Below are positions 22,261-32,527 of a stretch of 64,000 nt of DNA, piece after piece. How positions within the stretch are numbered: the first letter of the stretch is position 1; every line of letters begins with the position of its first letter. The stretch is from Chaetomium olivaceum (taxonomy: Eukaryota > Ascomycota > Sordariomycetes > Sordariales > Chaetomiaceae): NCBI GenBank assembly GCA_039881045.1, contig JAYWVB010000011.1, positions 682,001-746,000 of the forward strand. Reading direction: 5' to 3'. The notes below the pieces were generated by a model that was given only the letters and a program-made list of their open reading frames with translations, ran no database searches and was not told the DNA's origin. Both the position numbers and the translations under genes were made by a program.

Positions 22261-23149
22261 TAATTGGGGGGAAAGTATAAAACAGCTAAAAATGGGCAGG
22301 TGGTTGAACTGACTAACGGTGACCGGTGATCGGGTGGTGTTGGTTCTGCTTATTCCTTTTTGGGGTCTTCTCACATCTACTGTGCGGTTTCTGTCCTGTC
22401 TCATATATTGTTTTCTGGGGTTTGTTTTGCAGGCAACAACTCTTATAGATGGATGGGATGGGTGGCTTTGGTTTATGACGGGTTTGGGGGTCTGGTTGAT
22501 ATTTGTTGATTTAGAGCGCGAAGTGACATGGGCCGGACGCAAGTACAGAAATTCTCGGGATTAGACAACGGGCAGGCTCGGTTTTTGGTTCTATTTCCTT
22601 TTACTTTCTATGCTACTTAGCTCACGGTATCTGTTTTCACCTCACTGGTTCCAACTCGATCGTGTCTTCAAGAACTATAAGGTACGAGGAGGTATTGGTG
22701 TGTAACGAGTGTGCCTAAGGAAGACGCCATTATGACTCCTGAGCTAGGTTCCAGGACCACCGGCCTATGCTATTCATGTGCCCGCATTTAGCGGTTTGAA
22801 CTCTTTACTATTAGTCTTTCCTTGCTCATGGCGTCACTCTTCGTACGTAGGGTGGCAGTCTAGATAGCTTCTTGCGGGACTGCCGCACACGTATAAGTGA
22901 CTAACTATTTCATGCCCTCTCCAACGCCTAACAAAGTTCATCAACTCGCGCCAGCCGTGCAAATGCGACTCCTTCCCATTCCATTCCTGACGGTCATCAT
23001 GATCAGCAACGCATTCGATGTGTGTTTTATGAACTCCCGGTTGGAGGCACAGAATCTCCGTCCAACGCACCGCTATCTAACAACTGATGTAGGTGCAGGC
23101 ACTAAACTGATGACTCGCTCCGGGCATCGTTATCCTCCTTACCTTGCCC
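22261..23149. other. Intergenic between two convergent genes
   Basis: The polyol dehydrogenase (plus) and CSN6 (minus) end toward each other, so this 890-base stretch should hold two 3' ends and no promoter. No gene seen. Confidence 0.45.
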
Positions 23150-24530
23150 CTAATACTCGGCCATGGCGGAAGCGAGGCCAAGGGATCCCATAGTATACTC
23201 TGAGGCGAGCTTGGACTGGTCGTATGGTGGTACGCTTTCAGCAAGAGTCCGACCCTGGCGTATATGCCGCGCAGACTCCACAATCTGGAACTTCTTCCCG
23301 GCCTCCCGGGCTTCGTTCATGGTGGATACGAGGTCGGAAACCATGGAGATGAGGTTGACGTCGTTTGTCTCTCGCTGAATCTCGCGTTCTAGTGTGGCCT
23401 GCTCCGCAGGGGCTACGAGGTCGGCGTTGACCACCAGGGCCTGAATGTGCCGCAGGATGTTGTTGGACGGTATCGTGTGCTGCCCGCTGGAAGCGCGGGC
23501 AAGTTCGGCAGCCTCGGCAGTTGTTTGCGTACCTGATGTAAAGTCGGAAGGAAGGTTCTGGAGATAAGTAATGACGAGAGCGAGTCGAGACTTCATCATC
23601 TTGATGGCGTTGTATTTGGCTTGAAGCGCGGACATGTACTCGGCTTCGGCGCGGCTGAGATTGGCGTCGGGGTTCGATGCTGGTGGCTCGGTAGAAGTGG
23701 TGGCGTCCTTTTTTGACTTGCTGCTCTCGTCGTATGCCACCGCCCGTCGCTTCCCCTTGCCATCATCGACGGCGATCTTCTTGTCAAACTGCTCCAGAAT
23801 ATGCTTTTCGGTGTTATCGATGGTAGCATTGGCGCCGCCTTCACGAATGAACTGCATTGCGATCATCTCAGCTTCCCCGGTGTCTGTCGCATACGGAAGC
23901 TTCCTGAAGCGGAGGACCATCTTGGCGGCAGCTTCGGCGTCCTTCATTTCTTGGTCTTCGCCCTCGGCTTCTTTACTATCCTCGGCCTCCATGTTACTCT
24001 CGTATATCGTAATAGGTAAGGGATCGCCGGAACTCGGGGCCAGCATGTCCTCGACGTGAAAACCCAGTAGAACCGCCGACTCGTTGAGGGCGCTGATCTG
24101 GCGGTGTATGGGAAGGTGCAGGGCGGAGGGGCCGGTCTTGGGTACAAGTGAGTACCAGCCGACGAGGTCGAGCGCGGGGCTCTTGTGAACGAGTTTCACT
24201 AGGAGCTCGTCAGCAAAACCGATGTGGTGATATATGACAAACCGGACACTCACTCTGTTCTAAGCGCTGCCCAAACCAAGCCTCGTCGAGCTCGTAGAGG
24301 CCATTGGCGTTCTTGGCCGACTTGCAACTGAAGCTGTGTTCGATGGTGACCTCGTGACCGTTCTGTTGGCCTAATAGCGCACCGACAACGGCTCCCTTCA
24401 ATCCACGCTGATACCCTCGAACGATGAAATCGGATATCTCAAGTATGGGCAGTGGGTGCAGCACGACTTTGATGCCCGAGTCGGAGGCCTTTTGGGTCGA
24501 CAGCAACTCGTTGGCTGCTTGGCCGGCCAT
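23150..24530 (-). CDS. csn6: COP9 signalosome subunit 6 (MPN domain)
   Basis: CSN6 is the non-catalytic MPN partner of CSN5 in the COP9 signalosome, which removes NEDD8 from cullin ligases. Exons on the minus strand: 24530-24254 and 24198-23150, totalling 442 codons (441 residues). The MPN domain spans about residues 20-190: IKVVLHPLPILEISDF, GAVVGALLGQQNGHEV, FGQRLEQMKLVHK, LVGWYSLVPKTGPSAL and HRQISALNESAV. The JAMM zinc motif of CSN5 is absent, as expected. An acidic insert (EAEDSKEAEGEDQEMKDAEA) and a Lys/Ser linker interrupt the middle, giving a longer protein than the animal one (~320). The C-terminal helical part (YNAIKMMKSRLALVITYLQNLP onward) mediates CSN assembly in known structures. 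eIF3f is the main alternative, but the motif order fits CSN6 better. Confidence 0.88.
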
Positions 24531-26242
24531 CTTCGTTGTTATTCTGCGGCTGACTCTCGATTATTTCTTGGATGACTGGAAATTATTACAGTAAACCCAG
24601 TATCTAGAATAGAGCTTTCGTAATTCGTTTGCGGGACGTTGTGGTTGCTCGGATGTGATGTTGTGGCGGGGTTGGTTGACAAGGCAGAAGCGCAGCCTTG
24701 CCCCGCGAGAGCTGCTGACGATTCGGGTTCGTGAGTTATGGGGAGCTGCCACCAACTGGTGGGCTCTGCCAGCTGGCACCCGACCCGCCCGTCGCTTGGA
24801 CTTTTGACCCTAACCCTAACGTTCCAAATACCGAGACATACCTGAACAACCAGGCCAAAGTTACCTACCTTGGTAGTGTTAGACCGTGAGATTATTCATG
24901 GAGTTAGAGTGCTGGAGAGTCTTCAATTGCATTCTTTTAGCAGTGACAACAAGGCTGGTTAGGTATGTACTCAGCCCATAATATATCAGTAGGTATCTTA
25001 ACGGCACTTCCTGCAGTGCCCTTGTATCGTCTTTTTCTCAGAGTCTCACCGGTATCTGCTAAACAAGGTAAGTAATCTTCCTAACCCCTTGTTGAGACAA
25101 AAATCACATGAGAACCTAGGTACATGTAGTGACGATTTCCGAAGCGATGCGCTGCCCCGCCGATACTAGGTGCTCCTCTCTTTAAAAAAGAGCCGGTGGG
25201 GAAGTCTCGTCGAGCCCAGGGCAGAAGCAGAATTCTTTTCCCAGAGGAAAGATCGCAATCGGGCACTTGAGCATTCCCAAGGAAGAACCAGCAGCGGATA
25301 GCTCGGAATCCATCCCAGCAAGGCAATCTGTCTTGGTAGATAAAATGGATGTCAAGTGTAGTTGAGGACCGCTATCTACCGCCGAAGTCTCGTACATTTG
25401 CTACAAGAAACGACGATGATGGAAGGCAACCTAGTGTACAGTGTAGAAGAAAACGAAACAACGGTTAACGGTCGATGTCCTAACTTTTGTCGATTCCGAA
25501 GGTGAGTGTAATACTAGAAGATGCAATTAGATACTTAGGTACCTCCCTACTAGGTACTCAATTGTAAGAATTAATGAAACGAAGAGTCGTTTGGAGCCCA
25601 AAAGAACCGGTTCAATTGATTCAGTTTTATTTTAATCGGTTTCTAATATTTTACCTCTTTTCTTGTGATATCTCATACTGGCCCTTTTGCTTTCTTTGTT
25701 CGGTCTCATTTTTCTGCAAAGTTGGTGCAACCTCAACTTGGCTCTCAACAATCGAATGCGAGCACATCACTGGATTAACAGGCTTTCAACCCGCTCGCTC
25801 AGCTTTATAGTGTGTGGTAGGTATGTAATTACAGTAGTTAACGAAGCTCCCATCGCCTCGCTACAACCTGTGTGGTTTCAATTCACCGTTCACATTCCAA
25901 TGCCCTGCAATTTAGCTTCACTCTCACAAGCATACTAACCCAGCTTTTTGCTTTTGTTTGTTTCTTCTTTACCCAAAGTTGGCGGACTTTTCTTTGGTTT
26001 TAATTATGTGCGTGCTCGAAATGCAAGAGCAGCAAAGCTGTTGCTGTTGCCGACCATCACGGCATCTTCTTTCACGGCAGCCGACGAACAAGGTTGTGGA
26101 CTGTCCAGTAAATGATGGTGGTTCTTTTAACACTCTGGGCATAAAACTCCTCCCTCCCATCTGATATCATGTTTATCACATTTGCAACCATCGTTTTCGT
26201 TTGCCTATTGCGGACCTTCTAATCCCACCAACTTGAAGCAAC
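24531..26242. promoter_or_regulatory. Divergent intergenic region, AT-rich
   Basis: 1.7 kb between the CSN6 start and the proline-rich gene start. It contains two telomere-type repeats (24807-24820) and several TACCTACC/TAGGTAC elements (around 24865, 24958, 25117, 25540). The right half (25560-26000) is T-rich. Short open frames here look random. Confidence 0.4.
24807..24820. repeat. Short telomere-like (CCCTAA) repeat in the CSN6 upstream region
   Basis: ACCCTAACCCTAAC, slightly over two telomeric units, about 280 bases upstream of the CSN6 ATG. Such short sites can act as promoter teloboxes. Confidence 0.6.
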
Positions 26243-27707
26243 ATGTCCACGAAGGAAGAAATGGGCGGCGCTGGACAAGCAAACGAACACATCATGGTCA
26301 ACAAACGGCGCGTTCTCGACGACGATGTCGAGTTCATCTCATCCAATCCGGTCAAGAAGATGAGATTGACAGAGCAAAAACATGATCAAGTCTCCCAAGG
26401 CCCCGTGAAGTCCCCTCTACTTCCACCTCCGCCTCCCCCTCCGGCTCTAGCCCCTTCACCGCCAACCACCTCTCCGCCTCCTACCAGTCCTCCACCACCT
26501 CCACCTCAAGCCGCACTTATCGCAAAGCCAACAACGCCCGCTTCAACCCAGACTCTAACAGCCGACCGCCGCCGCAGCATGTGCGATGCTCATCAGGCCA
26601 AGGCTCCAGGGCTTGATTCGACGCTCGAGGCCCGGGGCAAGTCGCTTCCTGTCTTGGAGAAGTTTGCCTTTCTAAACCCATTCGCCCCGCTGCAGCCCCG
26701 CTCACGTCAACGTTCAGAGGCCATCTCTCCCAAGCAGCTTCCACAGATCTACCGGGCACCCCCTGAGGCTGGTGCGAACATCAACCACTCCTTCATGCCA
26801 ACCCCAAGCCCCTCCTCGGAGAACTCGGTCACGCTGAACCAGATCTCTTGCCTCGACTTCAACGGCACACCAACAAACACTCCCGGCTTCGATGTGAGCC
26901 AGGTCTTCGATGTGAGCCAGGTCTTCTCTGCGGATGGCGGCATCATGGGTAGCGTTGGATGTGGCAACGCAGCCAACCTGATGCATGAGCCAGCTCCTCT
27001 CAACCCAACGAGCTCGCCTCACAACCCCGCCCCGTTCATGGCACACTCGACAGGGAGCGTGATGGCAATGCCGCAAGGGCAAACCGGTCTTTCATTCTCT
27101 ACCGCAGCGCTACAGAGTCATAATCATACAAAAGAACGCTTCGTCCACAAACACCCAACAGCCGGAAACATGATCCCTCGACAGTCTTCCCCCTCGTCTG
27201 TATCCAAGTCCAAACCGCCCTGTCCGCACTGCGTACGGACTCGACTCATTCAAAACCAGCACCGATGAATTACATGCCCACCCACCACCCAGCCAGCCAT
27301 CCGCCCAACCATCATACACCACCAGCACCAGTCAACAACAACAAGAATAGTCCAATGACACGCCCAGCTCCCTCCTATCCAACACCAACATCCTATCCTC
27401 CATCACAACTCGTCAACAACAACAACAACAACAACAACAGCCACAGAAAACAACACAACAACCACAACAACCACCATCACCAAAACCACCAACCAGTTCC
27501 GTCCTCGTCCATGACAATGATGACAACAAAACCCCTCCTTCCTGCAAGACATCGCACAGACCATCCAGACTTCCTTCCCCTACGCCCAAGTGGCTGCCCG
27601 ACATGGCATGGCGCCAGCGACAGTTGCCGAGGTGGGCGAGCTTGGTGATTGTGCCGCTGCTGCTGCGTGGGGGTGGTGGAAGGCTTCCTCTAGGGGGGGG
27701 TGAGTAA
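26243..27707 (+). CDS. Proline-rich protein of unknown function, frame-damaged C-terminus
   Basis: The first 341 codons (26243-27268) are open: MSTKEEMGGAGQANEH, a nuclear-like basic patch (VKKMRL), a long Pro-rich stretch (~60-90), then Ser/Pro/Asn-rich sequence with a perfect 18-base tandem duplication (FDVSQV twice, 26888-26923). It reaches KPPCPHC and stops. Beyond this stop the +1 frame carries Gln-rich and acidic sequence (QQQQQQQQQPQKTTQQPQQP, VLVHDNDDNKTP). A compact helical segment follows (FLQDIAQTIQTSFPYAQVAARHGMAPATVAE, part of it in the original frame), then LVIVPLLLRGGG back in the +1 frame, ending at TAA 27705-27707. An intron 27233-27350 (GTACGG...AATAG) plus two compensating one-base shifts (near 27535 and 27637) would join everything into about 448 residues. 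The C-terminal helical segment resembles a conserved fungal module whose function I do not know. Confidence 0.5.
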
Positions 27708-27732
27708 CGCAATGAGTGGTGTTAAGGTTGTT

Positions 27733-27750
27733 GGGGGGGGGGGGGGGGGG
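27733..27750 (+). repeat. G18 homopolymer
   Basis: Eighteen G in a row between two convergent genes; a likely slippage and sequencing problem site. Confidence 0.85.
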
Positions 27751-27811
27751 AAGGGGATAGAAGAAGGGGTGGGGAGGGGTTGTGTTAAGGGTTACTGTGG
27801 ATGCTTACGGA

Positions 27812-27838
27812 GTGTGTGTGTGTGTTTGTGTGTGTGTG
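27812..27838 (+). repeat. (GT)n microsatellite
   Basis: GT repeats with one interrupting T, between the proline-rich gene and the small Cys/His gene. Confidence 0.85.
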
Positions 27839-27999
27839 CTGTGGTGTTTGTGCTCGGGATGGAGAGGGGAAACCGAAAGGGGTGTTGATGGTTCGGCAAG
27901 AGGGGGAAGGGACTTGCCTTTTAATGGTCCATGGGTCTCCGTCGCCGAACATGGGAGGGCGGCGGAATTTGCGCCACTTCTGTTCCCTTTTCATGGGAG

Positions 28000-28337
28000 T
28001 CAATTCAAAGCCGTCGATGGGCTCAGCTCCATGGAGTCCTGGACGATGATGGTCATTGCATCAACGAGCTTGGCGATGTATGCCTCCTTCTCGTCGTTCT
28101 TGTGGGATGGGTCCCTGTTGATGGCGTCAAGATACGGCAGCAGGTGGAATACTATGGGAAGATTTCCGAGCATTTCGCGGATGAGCTCGTCGATTTCCAT
28201 CTCGCGGACGCATTGCTCGCAATCGAAGTCGAGTGGGAAGGGGTCACTCTCTGGCAGGCGACATGTGTTCTCACATCTTTGTGAGAAGCGAGCGGTGATG
28301 TGGCCACAAAGTAGTGGAAGGAGAACCCGTAACACAT
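28000..28337 (-). CDS. Small Cys/His-rich fungal protein, apparent one-base deletion near the start
   Basis: ATG at 28337 opens MCYGFSFHYF. Ten codons later the sensible continuation CGHITARFSQRCENTC is found only in the next frame, running to a TGA at 28000-28002. One extra T in the TTT run (AAA at 28308-28310 on the plus strand) would unite them into 112 residues. The combined start Met-Cys...His-Tyr...Cys-Gly-His, then Cys-x3-Cys and DFDCEQC, gives a zinc-ligand-like pattern common in small ascomycete proteins of unknown function. The C-terminal half (REMEIDELIREMLGNLPIVF) is helical and acidic. It is convergent with the proline-rich gene. The function is unknown. Confidence 0.6.
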
Positions 28338-29715
28338 CTTGAAAGTTTGAAAGTTTGAATGTGGGTGTGTGCAGGTTTGTATGGTGAGAAACGGATGATG
28401 AAGGAATTGAGATTTGTGGGCGGGGGAGGGCTCAACTTATGCCCACTCCTGCTGCGCTTTTATGATTTTTTAGATCATACTTGATAATTGTGCGCTGTCA
28501 CGAGGGCATATTTGCGTCATGAATATAGACAATATGGCCGTGCAATCCCTATCGTCCATGGGTAGGCGTGTTGTTGCCTCATGTGTACGCCTCCTTGATG
28601 GACGTGCACTATCACGAGGGCATCACTTCATGAACATAGGCGATAAGGCCGTGCTATCGTTATCGACCATGAGCAAGAACTTATACGTCATGTCATGATC
28701 ATAGGCTATCACGAGGGTATCGTTGTCCCCCATATATTCCGAAGCGCAGTGTAATCGGGATCGTCTGTAGGCAGCGACTCATATCTCATGCTCTGTCCCG
28801 CGCGTGTCACTGCCCCATCCTTATACCCATCCCCCTTCTTATTCCCATTCCCCCTGTGTACACCTCATACTTGATCCTCGCGCTCTATCATGACCATATC
28901 TTTGCTCATGTTTGCATACGCCATAGGACCGTACAATTTAATCGGCCATGGGCATCTAGAAAATAACAGACACACTGCCAGCGAAGGGTGCAGCAACGTC
29001 CATGTATCATCCCTTCGAATGGTATGGATTAATTCTATCGTTAAATCAGATCACGGAGACGGCGGCCTAGAAGATTACGAGTATCAACCGAACCGACCCA
29101 AAGGCACTCAGATATAGGAAGGTCAACACCAATGATAACCGCCTCAAACCTAACAACACCCAGCCTAACCCCGAGTTTGGGACTAAGACCAAGATTTTGC
29201 GGTATAGAAACAGGTGAGAGCGAGGTACAGTGAGGAAAGGCGCGAGACGAGGGTTCTTTGAAATGAACTTGAATACTGATTTTGGGCGGCCATCTTTGTT
29301 TAGCCTTTGCTACGCGAGATGATATGGTGTATTCAGATCTCTACGATGCTATAAAATATGTTTCCGATCTAATTCTTAGTTCACTGATTCGTCTGCCCAA
29401 AGTTATTCACAAAAGACTTATGTAGCTTCTCGTGTGGCACACATGGGATCCTGCTCGCGCCAGTAGGTGTAGTAGCACTTGGTTAAGATCTGGTATATGT
29501 CTGCCAGGAACTCTGTCTCTAAGCGCCCTATCTAGATCATTAGCTTAATCAACGGGAGGACGGTTTTGGGTTTGAATGTGATACGCGATGTTGGTAGGAG
29601 CCAGTTGATTGAAAAAGAAAGAATTCATCAACTACAAGCATGCCATATTAAATGCTAACAAAACAATCAAGATAAACTTAGCAACGGGGTTCGGGACGCT
29701 AGGTATTTGGTCCTC
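28338..29715. other. Intergenic with a degenerate tandem repeat
   Basis: The left part should contain the promoter of the small Cys/His gene. The middle holds the diverged repeats described separately. From about 28960 to the transposon nothing gene-like is seen, and AT content rises. Confidence 0.4.
28476..28960. repeat. Four diverged tandem copies of a ~100-120 base unit
   Basis: Copies start near 28476, 28607, 28706 and 28866. Shared blocks are CATACTTGAT (first and last copy), CTATCACGAGGGCAT, a CATGAATATAGGCGATA-like segment, GGCCGTGCAATC and TCGTCCATGGG. Differences are mostly substitutions, many of them C/T or G/A, consistent with an old array altered by RIP or age. Confidence 0.6.
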
Positions 29716-29721
29716 ACTAAT
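29716..29721. repeat. Left target-site duplication of the MULE
   Basis: ACTAAT directly abuts the left inverted repeat and is repeated at 32522-32527. Six bases is shorter than the 8-11 usual for Mutator-like elements, so the true length may differ. Confidence 0.65.
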
Positions 29722-29773
29722 GGAGTTCCACTCCTTGAACAGTAGAAAATCACTCCTTGAACAGTAGCCCCAC
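29722..29773 (+). repeat. Left terminal inverted repeat of the MULE
   Basis: 52 bases beginning GGAGTTCCACTCC. It contains the 17-mer CACTCCTTGAACAGTAG twice in direct orientation, separated by AAAAT, and ends CCCCAC. The inner duplication could be a pair of transposase-binding sites. Confidence 0.9.
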
Positions 29774-29943
29774 TAAACCTCTCACCGCCTAATTAATAAG
29801 CACGCGCAAGGGGGTGCACACATGCGGACTGAGAAAAGGCTTCAATTCGCTGCGGCCACCATTGAAGGTATTCCGAGTCTAATATATATATAACATTGCC
29901 GAATTTCTGGTGACTGGGATCAACATCGTCCTTCTTTGATTGC

Positions 29944-32282
29944 CTAATTAGGCTGGACGATAATGCAGTCCTGCGTGCCCTGCGACTGCTGAGATGCCTG
30001 GCCAGTCTTCCCTACCGGTGCAGCCGGCGCATTCGAGACGGAGGCCGAGGTACTAGCTAATGAGGTTGAAGCTCCTATAGCGGCCGAAATCGATGTCTTC
30101 TGCATTTTCTTGGTGTTTTGGACCGCAGATGTAGCCGGCCGCTTGGCCGGCCTGACCGTTACCAGGGCAGCCTCCTCCTCCAACTCGTCGATACCAGATT
30201 CCTCCCACTGGGAACGTTTGCGCCGAACTGACGGCTTCGTCGGCCTCGGATTTGTCCCTGATGCTGGAACTGGTGGCGTTGAGGTCTGTAGGACAGCTGG
30301 CGCAGTTGAAGGCGGTGCCTCAGGTGCCTTGGTCTCTTGTCCCGCAAAGGGCCGCTCCTCTGGTCCGCCCCTTGGCTTTCATAGTCGCTGGGTCCTTCAC
30401 ATTCAGGATAGGGAATTCTTCAAGAAGGCTGCGTTCGAGCCACCAAAATTCATGAAAATCGTCTCTCCTGAGGGCTTCATTGTCGACCAGCTTTAGCAGC
30501 AGTTGGTGAGAACACGGGATTCCCTATTGTTCCGTGAACCGGCCTGTACAGGGCCGCAATGGTCGTCCTCCAGGGTACCGGGTACCTCCCCCTTGCTGTG
30601 GGGCAATTGCCAACTTTTTTTGCTGGTTCACCTTGTCGATCGCTTTGTAGGACACCTCCTTGTTCGTCCGTCCAAGCCAATCAAAGCTCGGTCCCTGGAA
30701 CTCAGTCCGGAGACGGGCCTTCTGCATCGCGATTCGCTCCTTATAGACAATTTCCTTGTTCTTTAGCATCTCGAGAATAACCTTATGCAACTTGAGGAGG
30801 CTGGATTTGCCGTTGACCAGGTATCCTTTGAGTTCGCGATGCGCCGTTTCCGTGGGACTGCTGGTACGCTGGCCGAAATTCCTAAGCCTGGAAGTCCACG
30901 GATAAGCCCATTCCTTCTTAAATGGAAGATAATGAGTCTCCAAGTAGCCAATGATAGCCTCTTGATCGCTGAATTCAGTCTTCATCCGACTCCAGGCTTT
31001 GTCAAATTCGTCCGTGTCTTGGCAATAGACCATAAACTTCCACAAGGCGTAGATACCGGCCGGCGAATGCGCAACTTCCTCCTCGGAGGGCAAGCTAACT
31101 GTAGCCGGATCTTCTTCATAGGTCAGGGGCGCATTTAGCTGACGCAATTGATGCTTGTCGGCTTCTTCGAGGAGAATAGGGTCCGCGATAGCTTCGTCGG
31201 CGATATTCGGCGCTAGCGGTAGCTGATCGTTGCTGAGAGTCTTCTTCCACTTGCGCTTGATGTTCAACACCACGTTTTTGTTTACGTGGAACACGCAGAT
31301 CTGTTGTCGAGCCTCCTGAAGATGGTCTTCCAGCGCGTTTTTTCAGTGCCTTATCGAAGTTAGTAATCAAGACTCTTGGACTCTCGATGCGGTGGTGTAG
31401 CTGGCATGCAAGGAGCTGCTGTGCCAGCCATCCGAAGCCGTCTTCCCGTTCGTTGTCCACAAGGCCGAACGCTGCGTTGAACGTAGTAGTGACGTTGGTT
31501 ACACCGGTGACCTGAAATAGTGGCATGTTGAAGCGGTTGGTTTTATAGGTGTTGTCCAACTGCAAGACCCATGGGTATTTCTCCCACATCTTGATGCTCC
31601 AAGGATAAGTCCAGAAGAGACCTATGATCCTGTCGTGATCGGTCGGGTCGGTGCGGACGACGTGGTAGGTACCAGTTTCTTGTAGTATCGTGAGGAGGGT
31701 CTGTGTGGGAGTTTTGCCGTCTTGTTTGTCGCGTTGCAGTCGACTACGATAGTTTTCCACGTCTTTTTGGGTGAAGACTGCATCTGGATACCCCTTGCGC
31801 AGGTAGCTGACAATATCTCGAGGTCGTTGGGCCGGGTTGAGTGATAATGCTGCGATCTCTGCCTTCATATCATTAGTCAGACCGCGATGGATTCGGTGGG
31901 TAATCAACTCCGCTGTATCCTCAGGCATTGCCTGGTGGTTGTGACCACTAGTGAAAACATGAAATGTCCATTTTCGGCCGTTTGACTTCAAAGCTTTGGC
32001 GACACCCGACCACTTGCAGCCGGTTTTCGAAGTGGTGGACTTCCGGACCAGGGATTTCGACGGCCTTTGCCACCCGCCACGGTTGCAGGCAATATCGACT
32101 CGAGTTGGCTTTCCGTCCACTGGATTTGACGTCTTTGTCTTGCTAAACCCAAGGCCGTGAGAGCGTTCCCAGGAGTTGAGGTCGTCCAGGAGGCTTTCTA
32201 GGGTATCGTAGGGCTGGTCGGAGAGGACAGGAACCTCGGGCAGCTGTTCGCCCAACGTTTCGGGCGTCGCCCTAGACGCCAT
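29944..32282 (-). pseudogene. MULE transposase, broken by two frameshifts and a stop
   Basis: Starts at ATG 32282 (MASRATPETLGEQLPEV). The N-terminal domain has a FAR1/WRKY-GCM1-like zinc pattern (DIACNRGG...GCKWSG...HNHQ). The MULE catalytic core shows WVLQLDNTYKTNRFNMPLF (first Asp), LITNFDKALK (second Asp) and SPTETAHRELK (likely Glu). The first lesion is an extra base in a run of six T at 31338-31343 (plus strand), after which the protein resumes as ALEDHLQEARQQICVFHVNK. The second is a TAG right after TGRFTEQ (30524-30526), in the SWIM-type zinc motif that continues GIPCSHQLLLKL. A third frame change falls near 30360, before a Pro/Ser/Ala-rich tail that ends CIIVQPN at 29944. All pieces are in the expected order, so this is one decayed gene. 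Confidence 0.85.
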
Positions 32283-32466
32283 TTCAGTTATGACTTTGGA
32301 GACCGCTATCGCGAGATTAAAAGTGGAAAAAAATCGGTGATTACAACTAATTGATATAGCCTAATTGAGGTTGTGTCCAGAGGGAGGGAGGTAGAGGACC
32401 CGGTGACTTCACTGCAGGTGCCAGCGGCAGAAAGTGGCAGGCGTGAGGGATTTGGCCGGCAGAAAG

Positions 32467-32521
32467 GTGGGGCTACTGTTCAAGGAGTGATTTTCTACTA
32501 CTGTTCAAGGAGTGGAACTCC
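32467..32521 (-). repeat. Right terminal inverted repeat of the MULE
   Basis: 55 bases, the reverse complement of the left repeat except for an extra three bases (CTA) between the two inner 17-mers. Confidence 0.9.
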
Positions 32522-32527
32522 ACTAAT
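32522..32527. repeat. Right target-site duplication of the MULE
   Basis: ACTAAT, matching 29716-29721, immediately outside the right inverted repeat. Confidence 0.65.

Larger units (their letters stand above)
29722..32521 (-). mobile_element. Complete Mutator-like (MULE) DNA transposon, 2.8 kb
   Basis: Terminal inverted repeats lie at 29722-29773 and 32467-32521, flanked by ACTAAT on each side. A single transposase gene runs on the minus strand and is broken by several lesions. The repeats are near-identical, differing by a three-base insertion, so the element is fairly young, but this copy cannot make an intact transposase. Related intact copies elsewhere could still mobilise it. Confidence 0.88.

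Noticed and set aside
28476..28960. CRISPR array
   Set aside because: Repeats are long, diverged and directly adjacent without unique spacers, and the organism is a fungus.
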